From: Arenicola marina
Lineage: Eukaryota > Annelida > Polychaeta > Arenicolidae
DNA length: 64,000 nt
Reading direction: 5' to 3'
Assembly (NCBI GenBank): GCA_964019135.1
Contig: OZ025255.1
Coordinates: 26,513,708 to 26,577,707 of the forward strand
Positions within the stretch are counted from its first letter, which is position 1; every line of letters begins with the position of its first letter. The notes beneath the pieces are model-generated. The model worked only from the letters and a program-made list of their open reading frames with translations, was not told the DNA's origin and ran no database searches. A program made the position numbers and the translations under genes. Of the stretch, positions 24,503 to 37,714 are shown piece by piece.

Positions 24503-27500
24503 ATGACGTCATTGCTGACGTTGACTGTCCGCGCCGCGCTGCTCCAATCCCTGCTCTACCTCCACCAACACCTCGCCGTCCTCGCGCAGACCATAACGCT
24601 GACCAGCTACCACTTCCGGGCGACCAGTCAGTCTCGCCTGGACTTGAGCTCACTGTGTGGCGTGTCCTTCGCAGCAAGGACTCGAATTCAGTGCGCCTCT
24701 CGCTGCGCAGCCATCGCCGAGTGTTCCGCATTCGGATACGATGACGTCACACCGAGCAGCAGCTGTCACGCCCTTTGGCTGGGTCCCGGATGTACGCCAA
24801 ACTCCTACACCCCTCACGCCGACGTCCGGTACTTCAGCAAAGGTAATTTAATGGATGGCACACGTCGCACTTAAAGGTGCTGTTACAACACATGCATTGT
24901 ATGACGTGAAAGGGTTTGCTGAGCACATAGTGAGCCTCATTGACACGCCACGGAGCACAATGATGCCTGGTAATAGACCGATCCATACTCCGACACTAAG
25001 TCCCGCCCACGCTTGAGTCCTTCTTCTTTAGTCATGAGTATGTAATTGACATCCATAGCAAATGGTAGGTACAAGTGAGAAGTACTCATCTCTGAAACTG
25101 ATAATGCAGTGACAGGCTGCTTTGTTTGTCCGATTTGTTTGTCCGACCTAACGCACGTGGAAGAGCTTTGTGCGGCACATGATTGGATAAAAGCAGCAGT
25201 GACGTCAGTGAATGAATGACAGCCTGGATCGATCTATTGGTCGGGCATTCACCCACACCGGTGCGCATGTTTACCATTTGTCGTAATGGCAGCTATAAAG
25301 ATATTGTTGCAAGCAAAAAGTGTAAACATGCGACCATCCGACGTAAAAGCACTATTAATTTCTAAAATAGCCTCTGTCTTCCAGTCAGACTGCTTGTCAC
25401 CCGGACGCACGCTGCGACCCGTTTATCTCCAATCCTAATACTAAGTCCCGAGGACATCTCACGCAACTTCGTAATGTTGGTAGCAACGTAAGAGTGCCAT
25501 GACATTTTGTATAAATGTTAGATGAGTTAAGGAGAGGGACATACCATAATCTATATCCAGAATTGGTCGCTTTCGGTACTTTATTGCACCACTTAATTAA
25601 ATACATGAGAGAGGCGGTCGTGTTGCCAGATCACGAAGAATAAATTTCTTTATTCCCAGGTCACGAGAACTCCCCGCACACAAAGGAAGGGCGGATACAT
25701 AATATAAATTTCTCGATTTCCCGATTCACTGTTATCTACATTTAACATTCCCAGTTCACGATTATTGAAAATCCTTGATCACGACGGTCGGGTCATACCT
25801 TATTGCCAGTTCTTAAAGAATTAGTTTCCTCATTCCCAGTTCACGGTAAAATGAAAAGTCCATTCTCAAGGAACCGAAATACCCCTTGCCCCCCCCCCCC
25901 ACCCCCCTTCTAGCTGACTCACCCTCCTCCACAGTGAGGAAGGAGTATGCGTCAGACAACTGATGGTGTGATGACTCTATGTGAATATAGAAAGTAAGGT
26001 TTATTTATTATGTTGTACTGTAGGCTACCGGCCTCTGGTACATTAGATACGCACACAACAGGCATACACTGTACATACAGACAATTTGAAAACAAAAAAT
26101 ATGAAATATAAAAGTCATGGGCTTCTGCAGTCCAACTCGCTGTTTCACTTCATCAAAGCCCTATTGGTAAACATCGCAATATTTCTAAAGGTGTTACCGT
26201 TCCTAGTTTCCATTTCGTGTCCGAAGTTCCATCTATTAACCGTTATGATATTCGGAGTGTATTTTAATCCTAACTGATCATATTATAATGGACAACAACA
26301 GAAAAAAATGAAACTCGTCTTCAACAGCGTTGTCGTATTTGTCCCTGCAATACCCACGTTATCACTCTTCTATTGGTTGGTTACTATATCTATTTGAAGC
26401 GGATGATTTGAACATCGGAATTTGCTCATGCTTATTCTGTACTTTCGTATATCAACAGCGGATAGGTAACGTTCAAGATTCAACAAAGTCTTGAAATTAC
26501 AATACGTTTATAATTTGAGTTTATAATGCATCTCTTTATCAAACTCTTGAAACGCGCTGTTCGTTATAGTCTCTGTTTTAGATGATACATAAACGCGTCT
26601 TCGTTCGTTTCTTTGACAAATAAGGGTATAACCCAAGCCAAATTTATATAATACTTCCTTAACTTTTGCAACCCAGCACGTTTGTCTAGAAACATGCACA
26701 TTGTGTAACATATTATACACTGACTGACTGTCGCGTATCACCCACGAGTAAAACTTTTTAACCAATATCTGATACATATTGTTATATTTTCTATGGATAG
26801 TGGATGCGCCCGCATTCTCCAAGCACTGCAAATGTTGTAGTCTTTGAACTTCCACCCAGGAGGAATTTACAATAACGGGATTGGACACATGCAATACAGT
26901 CTTGTCTTTCCTTGTCCCAGATTTCTGCGCCGTAGGTTAATATGGGTAAAATAATTTTATGAAACATATGAATTAGGGCAACTGGAATAGGTACTCGACA
27001 CCTTTAGACCATTTAAGGCGAGACGAGATCACAAGACCTACATATGTATAATATAAGGGGTTACTTTCGTCTGTTGTCCTCCAAAAGAAAAATGTGTCAT
27101 TTGCCCTTAAACCGCCACGGTTTCAGAAGACCATGACATTTGCTGACGTTGCAACCTGCCCACAGCGTCGGCACAGTCAATTTGGATCTTGGATTCTTAC
27201 GCCCCCTCTTCACAATATAGGTTTTTTTTATTTATCTCACTGTCAAAGCGATGAAATTAAGGTGTTCGGGTACATAATTATACCTGTGATCTATGTAGCT
27301 CTAGCGAAAAACCCTTTCCCTCATATATGATATAGACATAGACCTCCTTAATGGAATAATAAACTACGCCACGACATGTGGCCCACTTTACTGACACAAG
27401 TTTCTATTTCTTGTCCCCAAGGTTTGTCCACCGCCCCCACCCACACCATAACACCCCCGAGTACGGAAGCAGATTCCCGATCGACTACGGAAGCAGATTC

Positions 27501-27873
27501 CCGATCGACTACGGAAGCAGATTCTCAGCCGACAACGGCAAGTTCCCAGCCTGCATTATGCGGCGAACGTCTCCATGACTACCCGGAGATGGCAACCCCT
27601 AGCGGCTGGATGATGTGTTACGCCTTGTCGACGGACTCGCCAGATGTCGCCACCACACAATGCGGAGATCTTCTCATCGACCTGGGCCAGGGAACGTATC
27701 CCACGCAAAAAGAGCTTCTGGATGCTGGGGGCAACTTCGGCTGCTTCAAGACCTCCAACGGTATCACTGGTGTTAATCCCACCTACGCGTGCCTGGACAA
27801 CTATCAGCAGACGACTTATATCGCCACGTGCAGCTCATGTAACGGAATGGGCGTCTGCATCAGATTACCGTAA
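24503..27873 (+). CDS. Secreted PAN/Apple-like protein with Ser/Thr stalk, two exons
   Basis: Exons 24503-24842 and 27422-27873 join in phase 1 across a GT-AG intron (263 residues). Residues 1 to about 28 form a hydrophobic signal peptide. Cysteines at about 52, 64, 68, 74, 88 and 97, with CASRC..IAEC.AFGY between them, match the six-cysteine spacing of PAN/Apple domains, which bind proteins or carbohydrates outside the cell. Residues 127-148 are three 8-residue STTEADSR-type repeats (24-bp units in DNA), a probable O-glycosylated stalk. From C160 onward is a second cysteine-rich domain of about 100 residues that I do not recognise, ending NGMGVCIRLP. No transmembrane segment or GPI signal is seen, so it is likely secreted. 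The intron holds a minus-strand LINE fragment. The ATG at 24503 is chosen because it directly precedes the signal peptide. Confidence 0.7.
26500..26995 (-). pseudogene. LINE ORF2 C-terminal fragment in the PAN-like gene intron
   Basis: Minus-strand frames give PILTYGAEIWDKERQ, then TFAVLGECGR after a frameshift, then VHVSRQTCWVAKVKEVLYKFGLG. These are typical post-RT sequences of LINEs (LLYG.EIWG...; AVLGE.GR.P; NW...V...L...GF). Dead and 5'-truncated. Confidence 0.6.
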
Positions 27874-30796
27874 TAATACCCGATGCGACCATACAGCACA
27901 GCATTTGAAGAAGAAAAACAATCGATTAAGGAAACAGATCGGACAGCAAACCGATTGCTATAGCTATGTGTGGTGTATTAATAATGTACGAGCAATATAC
28001 AAGCAGCTAAACGGCACAGACCTGTAACGATTCGCCGCAACCCATGGAGCACGACATTACATGTTGTGCTTGCGTGTTGTAATTAAGGCCCATATGATCT
28101 ATTTGAGTATGGTTAACAGCTTATATATTGCACACATATTTCTGATAGATATAGTCAGAACCGCCCAAGACCCACACTGCTTTTCTGCTTCAGTCTAGCT
28201 CAGATACTTTTATGAGCGTGACGTCACTGGAAAGAAGTGCAGAAGGTTGGTGGAATCTACCTGTACGTGTCTACTCAAATTGGAAATAATCAAAATCGTG
28301 ACAGATAAAGAAATATAACAGAGATGGTCAAGCAATCTTGGGAAATGGATTCTGATGTCCTCACTCATATCGCTCACATTATCGCTCACGCTCTGTTATC
28401 CTACAGGCTCTGGCCTCTTCCTTGTTATTTATTCGCAAAATAGATTGTATTCCTGTCATATATAATAGGCGGATCCAAGGGGGATGGGGGGGGGGGGGGG
28501 TTGTCCAGGATGCTTGGGTCGCTGTTTTTTGTGTTTTTCAATGGTAACTTGTCGCCATCTAAGTCATATTTGTACTGGGCCCGCGCATATTATGTTGTGG
28601 AGCCTACCTTTGGTCGCCTCCGGTCGAAAGATTTTCGAATCCAAAATGGACCTCCTCCACATTTGCAAAATCCTGGATCGGCGCCTGACATATGCTAGGG
28701 TGATAACAAGTATGAGTGCAGCCCCCGCGCTATCACCACGAGATCGGTTCTTCACAGTTCATTATTTTAGCTTCAAATGTCCCTGTGGCTGACAAAAACT
28801 GCTCGTTATGGTATACGTTACCTTTTTTATGTGTCGTCGGTACGGAAACAACAAATGTAGAAAATGTATATATAAATACGAGTTTAGTGTACTTTATTAA
28901 TTCGTTGTTTTGCGAATACGGATCAGTTGCCTTCAAATTATCAATATCGATTATATAGTGGCACAATGTCCTAATTTCGATGACGTAGTGCAAGAAAGCC
29001 ACACTGTACTACACGAGAAGCACCCGTTAATATCTTATACATAACGAACCTTAATATATCACTTCCATTCAACGTTTTTCAAATTTTCACAGGGGAAATA
29101 TTGCTTTATGTATAACGAATTTACGGTTATTTACAGACCTAATTTTACATATGACAAAGAATTGTATGTAACATACTGGAAAGAGAAATAACCCTTAGAA
29201 GTAATTTATTGTGGTCAGATCAATGCGTGGATATTTCGATCTTGAGATCAAATGGTCAATTAACGGAACCACAGGCTGGTAGCAACCATTTCCAAATTGT
29301 ATACTGAATTATTCATGGGACGAACAATGATAGAAATTAATCTCTTTTTGGGTAACTAGGTTATTGACCCGTTATTTCTAATTAGTTTTTAATTCGGACT
29401 AATTTACTGTCCAATTAATTTTGACGCAAGAATGTTTTTGAATTAACATGTATATCGTGTGCCCGTACAAATATATACCTCTACTTATCCCCATTGCAGT
29501 TTAAAGGTAGATCGCAAAATTGTAATACTTTATACATGTATCATTCACATTTTCATCTTTATTACTGTAATAAAGTTATCCTCATTTATTTAGTTTATGC
29601 AGTTAGTCTATTACTCGTAGCCAGGATTGCAATTTGGGGGGTATAAAGTTAGGTCACACTAGGATGTTTTAACTAAATTCAATTTAGTGACTACATTTAA
29701 ACAGTTTTTAGTTTATGGGGTACCCAAAACCATTTGGCACTCAAACCGTTTACAATGTTAATAACGCCATTGTTGTGGCTTAAACATAACTAAATAAGGA
29801 ATAGATGCGCGCGCACACAGAAGTCATACATAGTTGTACAAGTTAATTGAGAATACAAAGAAGTATATGCCACTTAGTCACGTCGTAAAACACGGCTTAA
29901 GCTGATATGGGGTCCTGGTAGATCTGAAATTAAGTCGTTCTCACTGCTCCCGTAATATGGCTATTTCCCTACTGATCACAACCAGAAGGCCCACAGGAAA
30001 GGATCCAGGAATTTGAAAGGGGTAAGCGGAGGGGGGAGGGGAATGTCTGTGAACAAACTCCCCTGGATCCCCCACCCCCGGATCCGCCCTTGCGTCCGAG
30101 ATATGCATAAATATATTCAAGATGAACGCTTCTCAAGGTCGGTGTATTTTTGCATACATGTCAATGAACGGTTTAAAGGCATCTGAATCTATGACTTTAT
30201 AAATTCGTCATCTGCTCACTCTGCAATTGCAAGCAGACTGACATAGTACACGCACAGATCTAGATCAGCTGCTTGATTCTCAATTACTGTCGAGTAAATA
30301 GGTCGTGCATAGAAAAGTATATGCCGTCAAGTAGTGCCTAAAATATGGTCGTATCTCAGGATTTAATTGTTACTAATTATTTCTGCCTTTGTATATATTG
30401 TTTCTTTTACTAATATTTGGCCAGGGTAATGACAAATGACATAATGATAATGAGGTACAATAAATCATGCATGCGGATGTTACGGGTGCGTGGTTGGGTC
30501 GACCTCATCACATGCTGATTCGCAGGGTCTCTGGGAATTTTTGGCGGGTTGCGCTAGGGGGGGTCATGTTCTGTTTGTTTTTTTTGGGTGTCGATTTTTC
30601 TCTGGCATGGGGTTGAAATTTTGGGATTTTCCATTATTGGTCACAGAGTATATTTCGGTATCTTCGGTACAAATGAGGTCACGTCACTTTGAAGACATGA
30701 ATTACACCATTATGACGTCAACCATCGTCATAGCAACGGCCATTGTTTTTATCCCGCTAAACCTGTCTTTCATCACTTGGTCTTTGGCTAACAAAT
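27874..30796. other. Intergenic, no gene seen
   Basis: AT-rich, with a long G run near 28487-28501. GGATCC-type motifs next to G or C runs (near 28471, 30001 and 30065-30090) resemble the ends of small hAT-like elements. No frame with a recognisable domain. Confidence 0.4.
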
Positions 30797-31551
30797 CTGC
30801 TGAATGATTTTACGATATGTTTCGGCTTTACCCAAATCGAACATGCACAGGCACCCTCAAACGTTATTAGCTACCTACTTAACCTATACAAACACTCCGA
30901 GTGGCTCTCCCGAAAACTTAAAGCTAAAGACAGGATATCCCCAACTTGGGCAATTTTTAACAATACTCTACACACCAAGATAAAAGATGACCATTTTTGT
31001 ACCCGTAATACGAAGTACGCACGGACTCTATTTAAAGATAAATGGGGCCGTAATAATTTCTTATGCCAAGTCGATAAGGACTTTAAACTAAACCATCTAG
31101 TATCGGTCAACCCATATGACCCTCCATGAACGAGACAACAGTCAACAGGCCTTTAACCTGTAGCCCACGACAACGAGGAGTCGATAATCACATCCTTCTT
31201 AACAACTTGGACCCCATAAGGTAGCTTTAAATAGCGATTTTAACCTATATATACAAAATACCAGCAGGATACGCAGGCCCAGAAATGAAGCACCCCCCCC
31301 CCACCCCTCAGCCCCCCCCCCCCTTCCAAGCACATACCCAACAGTCCCCTGATATAATAAATACGGAGAAATTATAACATGTATTACCTTTCAACCGCCC
31401 ACAACAACGGAAAAACGTGGATTCAGAATAACAGAATGCATTAATCAATAGACATTTCGATGTGACCCCGCTTTACGGCTGTTATATACTTTTATGTACC
31501 ATGTTGTCGAATTGTCGATTTGAAATAAAACACAAATACCAACAAAGACTG
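30797..31551 (+). pseudogene. LINE 3' end, copy A (5'-truncated)
   Basis: Near-identical to 31995-32728 from GCTGAATGATTTTACGATAT to the terminal CAAATACCAACAAAGACTG. It includes the ORF end (SVNPYDPP then stop) and a 3' UTR ending in AAATAAAACACAAATACC. Only a handful of substitutions separate the copies. Confidence 0.8.
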
Positions 31552-31559
31552 GTTTTCAG

Positions 31560-32728
31560 CCTTGGACCGCAGGTATCAAGGACCACAGAATAGACCGTGC
31601 TTCTTCTTTGGGGAGGCGGACCAACCTCTTGAAGATTACAAATTCACGCTACGGACACTGTATAACAACACTTTTCCCGAATGCGCGGTTCCACCAGGTG
31701 TATTGAATTGGGAAAGGGTGTTTCACACAACGTTAGACCCGGATTTAATCTTCGGGATATTTACATGAAGTCTTTGAACCGCCAATTATCGGATTTTCAA
31801 TGGAAATTATGCCATCAAACGTTAAACTGCAATAAATACCTGCGCCAGTGCAAAATCATAGATGGCCCCAATTGTCCGTTCTGTGACGACATGGTAGAAT
31901 CTATCTATCACTGCTTCACCAAATGCTGCCACTTTAAAGAATCAAAAGCCCTTTTTAAAGTGTTTTTCAAGAAACTCCTGCGCACTAGAAATCTGCTGAA
32001 TGATTTTACGATATGTTTCGGCTTTACCCAAATCGAACATGCACAGGCACCCTCAAACGTTATTAGCTACCTACTTAACCTATACAAACACTCCGAGTGG
32101 CTCTCCCGAAAACTTAAAGCTAAAGGCAGGATATCCCCAACTTGGGCAATTTTTAACAATACTCTACACACCAAGATAAAAGATGACCATTTTTGTACCC
32201 GTAATACGAAGTACGCACGGACTCTATTTAAAGATAAATGGGGCCGTAATAATTTCTTATGCCAAGTAGATAAGGACTTTAAAATAATCCATCTAGTATC
32301 GGTCAACCCATATGACCCTCCATGAACGAGACCTCAACAATCAACAGGCCTTTAACCTGTAGCCCACGGCAACGAGGCGCCGATAATCACATCCTTCTTA
32401 ACCACTAGGACCCCATAAGGTAGCTTTAAATAGCGATTTTAACCTATATATACAAAATACCAGCAGGATACGCAGGCCCAGAAATGAAGCAACCACCCCC
32501 CCCCTTCCACGCACATACCCAACAGTCCCCTGATACAATAAATACGGAGAAATTATAACATGTATTACTTTTCAGCCGCCCACAACAATGGAAAAACGTG
32601 GATTCAGAATTACAGAATGCATTAATCAATAGACATTTCGATGTGACCCCGCTTTACGGCTGTTATATACTTTTATGTACCATGTTGTCGAATTGTCGAT
32701 TTGAAATAAAACACAAATACCAACAAAG
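31560..32728 (+). pseudogene. LINE 3' end, copy B with zinc-binding RT domain
   Basis: The frame 31681-32325 contains SDFQWKLCHQTLNCNKYL, then GPNCPFCDDMVESIYHCFTKC: the CxxC...HxxxxC motif of the zf-RVT domain that follows the reverse transcriptase. A frameshift near 31750 links it to an upstream frame from 31562. The 3' tail is as in copy A. 5'-truncated. Confidence 0.8.
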
Positions 32729-34929
32729 ACTGCTGTTTTCTGGAGTAATTTCCCGATGTCATGACATGTAAGTACACTTCATCATTTTCTTACATAATCT
32801 TCTTCTTCTCTAAATCGTGTATATTGCTAGATCTAATGTAACGTCCATTATGCCATAAGTAGGCTATTATGCCGTTCCAACTATATTCTAACCTTTCAGT
32901 TGACAATTGTTTGATCATGTTGCGGAACCCTTTCATAAGAAAACAAAATGTATATAAAAAAAAATATGCTCTACGTGACTTCATAATTTCGTCGATATAA
33001 ACATGATGAAATCAAAGGTTACGTCTAAACTAAAATGAATTTTAAGTCGCCATACAATGTGTTGAAACTGCGACGTTTCATTTTTCATTTTACCATTTCT
33101 GACTGGGCCATTCCCACATTTGATGACAGTGCCCGGACTCTCGCCTACGAATACCATCGATTTATGAGGACATATTCCGGAGATATCAAATCGTTCTCAC
33201 CACGTAGCCCTTTACATCCTCCCCTTCACGCCGCCTACCATGTTATCATTAGGCGGGCGTGGTCCATTATAGATCTAGATCTCGTAATTTCCGGTGAGAT
33301 ACGGTGAAGTTTGTTTACCACGTGGGCATCATTCAATTTTTCTTTGATCGGCTATTGATCGTGGCACTGTCGGCTAGTGGCGCCGCTCTGGCGGCAATCA
33401 TTATTAGCACTGCGGTGCTGTGCAAGTAAAGAAGACGTAAAAGACCGCGGCGACATCTAGCGGCTTGAGCCAACATGAAGGGGTCAACATTGTAAAATAA
33501 AGCCACAAGATAAGTATTGTAAATTTTGCTTTAAACGTGGTGAATAAGATTTTCCGTCGAAGATGAATATCCTTTCACCATGGTCAGCTAATTATATAAT
33601 TCAAGTCGTGATGAGAGACTGTCAAAACTATATGTACAATATCCCACACCCGCACGTTATATCACACTAATTAGCAGTAAAAATCCATATGCAAATGTAG
33701 AAACCGAGCAACTCGCGGGGGGGGGGGGGGCAGAAATTGTGTTTTATAGAGCAGTTTGCCTGTCAAAAATACCCACTTTGAGCCGGTTTTAAAACGCCCG
33801 ACCGAGCGGATATAGACGGACGTATTGCAAAGTATTAAGTACCCAGGGGGAGGGGTGGGGGAGGTGGGGGGGGGGGGGCTAGACTGGGCCAAGAAACATC
33901 TCGAGACGGTGAAAAGGTATGAAAGGAAAGCCAAAACCTACAATATAGCCCGGAATCGCAATGTCAAAGTTTATCAATTGGCATACGCTCAGGTTCGAAT
34001 AATGAAGATCCAGTTAGAAGTAAACTAATGGTCGAGAAATGACATTAAGATATAAGATTTATCCAGCTTATCCAGCATAATTCAAGTCGCATAATTACTC
34101 AGCCGAGCAATGATAACGTAGATTTCTGTATAAAGAATATATCTGCTTGAGCACATATGTTCTTTCTACAGAAATCTATGTTATCATTACTTGACCGTAT
34201 GCTAAATCTGCACTGTCTATTTTGTTCCAGAGGTAGTGAATAAGACGTTGAGACAGATCTGGCATTACGACAGACCTGGACCGCACGTACGTTTGGGTGG
34301 GAGGAAGAGGCGGGGGAGGCGGTGGGGGGGGGGGGGGGGCGGTGCCAGCGCCCTTGCTAGCTAGCGTCGTCCCTGAAATCAATACACCTGTACTTGGTCT
34401 TCGACCCATTGATTTGAGATTACAGCCCGTACTTACCGCAAGGCGATACCCTGTAAGAGCGGCATAGACCCCCTACAGCGCCTAGGACCCGCCTTCGCTT
34501 TTGCACCCCCCACCCCACTACTACCGAACCGCCCCCCCCTCCCCACTTCTATGTGCCGTGTAGTTATTGACTACTCCACCTCCATTGCCCGACATTGCCC
34601 AGGACCTGCCTCGTCCAGCCCTACCCATGCAGTCCCTATAATTATGGACATAATCCACCCACGCCCCCCCCCACTCCCCCCCCCCCCTCATGTCAGCTGA
34701 TGACCAAGGGGGTATGTTTATTGCCAGACCCCCCGCGACGATGCCCGTCTAGCGTCGAGGATGCAACAAAAACGCTTATCTTTAGTTTGGATTATCTTGG
34801 GGTTAAGGTCCTTCAAGCTGTCTGAACTGTCCTTGGTTTTCGCAGTTGTGGGCAGGAATAAGTTATGTGGTAAAGGTCTTTCGGTCTGTTTAAACACCCG
34901 GCAGATAATGATGTGGGTAAATACTGCAT
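32729..34929. other. Intergenic with hairpins and homopolymer runs
   Basis: A hairpin (29-bp arms, about two mismatches) lies at 34109-34188, and a short one (CACGCCGCCTA / TAGGCGGGCGTG) near 33227-33250. G or C runs occur near 33718, 33868, 34326 and 34680. No gene seen. Confidence 0.45.
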
Positions 34930-35690
34930 TTATTATGGTGGTGTTTGAACAACCCTCGTTAAGGTACCACATGACGGTTTGAAGAGTCTGTCAAGGAATC
35001 ACATGGCTGTTTGAACAATCTTTGTCAAGGAATCACATGGCTGTTTGACCAACCTTTGTTAAGTAATCACACGGCTGTTTAAACAACCTTTGTTAAGGAA
35101 TCACATGGCTGTTTGAAATCTTTGTTAATGAATCACATGGATGTTTGAACAACCATTGTTAAGGAATACCAGAGCTGTTTGAACAACCTTTGTTAAGGAA
35201 TCAAAGAGCTGTTTGAACAACATTTGGTAAGGAATCATAGAGCTGTTTGAACAACCTTTGGTAATCAATCACAGATCTGTTTGAAGTGTTTGCTAATGAA
35301 TCACATAACTGTTTGAACAGTCTTTAAGGAATCACGTGGCTATTTGAACAGTCTTTGTCAAGGATTCAGGTAGCTGTTTGAAGTCTTTGCTAATGAATCA
35401 CATGGCTGTTTGAACAACTCTTGTTAAAGAATCTGTATGTGATCAACCTTTCTAGAGGTGCCACTCAATCAAGGTACGATCTGGTTCTCCTAACAGGTAA
35501 CCAAGGTACCACGTGCGTTTTGAGAAGCCTTTGTAAAGGTGCCAGGTGGTTTGTTTGAGTAACCATTGTGAATGTGTCACGTGGTTTGTTTGAGTAGGCT
35601 TTGTGAAGGTGTCACGTGGTTTTCTGCGTAACATTTGTGAAGGTTCCACGTTGTCGTTTGAGTAAAGGGTGTGAAGGTGCCACGTGGTTG
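34930..35690. repeat. Degenerate 32-34-bp minisatellite
   Basis: Diverged units of AATCACATGGCTGTTTGAAC followed by AACCTTTGTTAAGG to about 35445. A related form (CACGTGGTTTGTTTGAGTA) then runs at 35510-35690. It is much more diverged than the 22-, 31- and 44-bp arrays, so probably older. Confidence 0.8.
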
Positions 35691-36225
35691 TACGGCGAGA
35701 GCCCTGACCGCTTTTGTGCGTTGGCAACGGGTGCCTAGTAACCTGGTGCCTGTATCGATAAGCTGGTGCCGGTATCGATTATACGTTCGGCGGTTGGTTC
35801 TCGTTGATCAAGATTTTATGGCAGAGCGCGTGGCTTGTGGCACCAGTTATAAAGTGGAGGGGGTGGGGGGCATTGACTGGTAGACCCGCTCAGCACACAA
35901 CGAGCCTTGGTATGCCATCACCAGCCATACTGAGGGCCTGGGTGTGGGTGTGGGTGTGTGATCCAGTGGCACTATGGGGAGGGGGGAGTGGGGGGGGGGG
36001 GGGCGTGTATTGTTTGGGGGTGGGTGGGTGGTTGGAGATGTGTTAAAGTTCCGTTTCCTTTCGTTTCAACATGGTGTACGTGTATATATATACATAGGAG
36101 ATGGTCGATATATAGAAATCTTAGGATACGGAAAGATCGCCCCTGCCCCTGCCCCTGCCCCTGCCCCTGCCCCTACAGCGACCCCCCCCCCCATGTTACG
36201 TCCGGCTTTCAGGTTAAGGTGACTG
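35679..36225 (+). repeat. Dispersed repeat, copy 2
   Basis: Forward-oriented relative of 7255-7690, carrying about 240 extra bases near its left part and a (CCCCTG)n run at 36141-36172. It preserves the empty target site of the retroposon found in copy 1. Confidence 0.7.
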
Positions 36226-37059
36226 GTTTCACAATATCACACCCCGCCCCGCCCCGCTCCGCCTGTTCGAGACCTGTCCCTGCGCCCCCCGCCCGCTCTA
36301 CCCCTGTCCTCCCTATGCCTAATCCCGTCCACCCCCTTGGTATCCATTAGACAGGCGCTTCTTCTATCTCACCTGTTGTAACACGTTCTTGTCACCCTCC
36401 CCATCACTCATCTCCTCCCGACCACCCACCCGCCACTCCCTCCTTCACAACCATCACGGCGCCGTCCTCGACCTCCTCACCACCTCTAGATATGCGAGCG
36501 ACGCATTGCAGCTACAAAACGTCACCCCCACCCACCCCATCCACTGCACCTCACGCCGCCCCCTACCCACGTCGCGTGTGTTGACTCGCTGATCTATAAC
36601 CTTGTCACAGTAGTCAGTGGGGGTCTTGAGGTCTTGAGAGGCCTGAAGACATCCTGTGGGAGAGCTATGGTGTCGCCATGTGCCGTGACCGGGGTAATAA
36701 TATCATTGTGGTGATCTTTAACGGAACGATCTCACGGTATAGCAACCACTCGTCAGGTAGCAGAGACACCAGGTAAGCAAATGAATGGCTCCTTGCAGGC
36801 AAATGTGGATTGTGTGACCAGCTTAAAAGGAACATTTGTCTTGTCAATAACATTGTGTAGTCTGCACTATCGTATTTCTCTAACTCTGGCCAATGGGACG
36901 TAAAGATCACCTGCTTGCTGTCTGTTACTACGGTTCCACAATAGCAGGAAAACCATCTAGCCATACTATGATAATGACAGGCCAAACAACTCATACATCG
37001 TCAATTTCGTACTTCCGCCGTTCTTTTTATCAATCAAATTGAAACTCAAATTGAGTATG
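36226..37059. other. Intergenic, no gene seen
   Basis: C-rich low-complexity DNA at 36240-36560, then ordinary sequence without a supportable frame. Confidence 0.4.
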
Positions 37060-37222
37060 TGTTTAGCGATATCAACATGGACGTCAATAGAAGAAGGGAA
37101 GGAAGGCAAGGTTGGCAAGAGCTGAGCCATATCCCCGGGGTAACCCCTTCTATTTACGAAGAAGGGCATGGGATCTTTATCCTGCGACCATACAGACATG
37201 GCCACAGCGGGGCTCGAACCAC
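37060..37222 (-). mobile_element. tRNA-derived SINE copy, minus strand
   Basis: Reverse complement of the family body seen at 3160-3396, including GGGGTTACCCC and the B-box-like GGTTCGAGCCCCGC (as GCGGGGCTCGAACC, near 37206). Confidence 0.7.
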
Positions 37223-37261
37223 CGGGGGTGGAAGTGGGGGGGGGGGGGGAACTCGTGGTCT

Positions 37262-37560
37262 AGGAAGCGCGTCCAGTTACTATTATTTAGTGCGCTCTGC
37301 GAGGCCGGCCGATTCCATGCGGTTCGTCATTCGAATCCCACCTGCGCAAATATTTGTGTTCGTGCAGGATAATGGTCCAATATCTCTCTTCGCGAAGAGT
37401 ATGAGGTTACTCCCGTACACATGGCCTTCCCATTGATGTGATCTATATCGGTTGAAGCGTCTTTCTTAAACCAACCAACCGACCAACCAACCAACCAACC
37501 AACCAACCAACCAACCAACCGACCAACCAACCAGCCGACCAACCAACCAACCAACCCATA
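37262..37560 (+). mobile_element. Diverged tRNA-derived SINE with (CCAA)n tail
   Basis: The body is related to the 57855 copy (GGTTCGTCATTCGAATCCC, TTCGCGAAGAGTA) and is followed by about 95 bp of CCAA/CCGA repeat. It points toward the opposite-strand copy at 37060-37222 and ends 155 bp before the Mab-21-like start codon. Confidence 0.65.
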
Positions 37561-37628
37561 TCGCCTGGAGCTGTGACCGTGGGCATTCTCGGCATAAACC
37601 ACACAGACATGGTGAACCCACCTACAAA

Positions 37629-37634
37629 TATAAA
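37629..37634 (+). promoter_or_regulatory. Possible TATA box of the Mab-21/cGAS-like gene
   Basis: TATAAA in ACAAATATAAACC, 81 bases before the ATG at 37715. A splice-acceptor-like TTCTCTTCAG at about 37684-37693 is an alternative reading of the 5' end (a spliced leader exon). Confidence 0.35.
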
Positions 37635-37714
37635 CCTAGAAAGTGTGATATGGATCATAAATATTATGCATAACATGAATAAATTCTCTTCAGACGAATA
37701 TCTCACTACAAACG

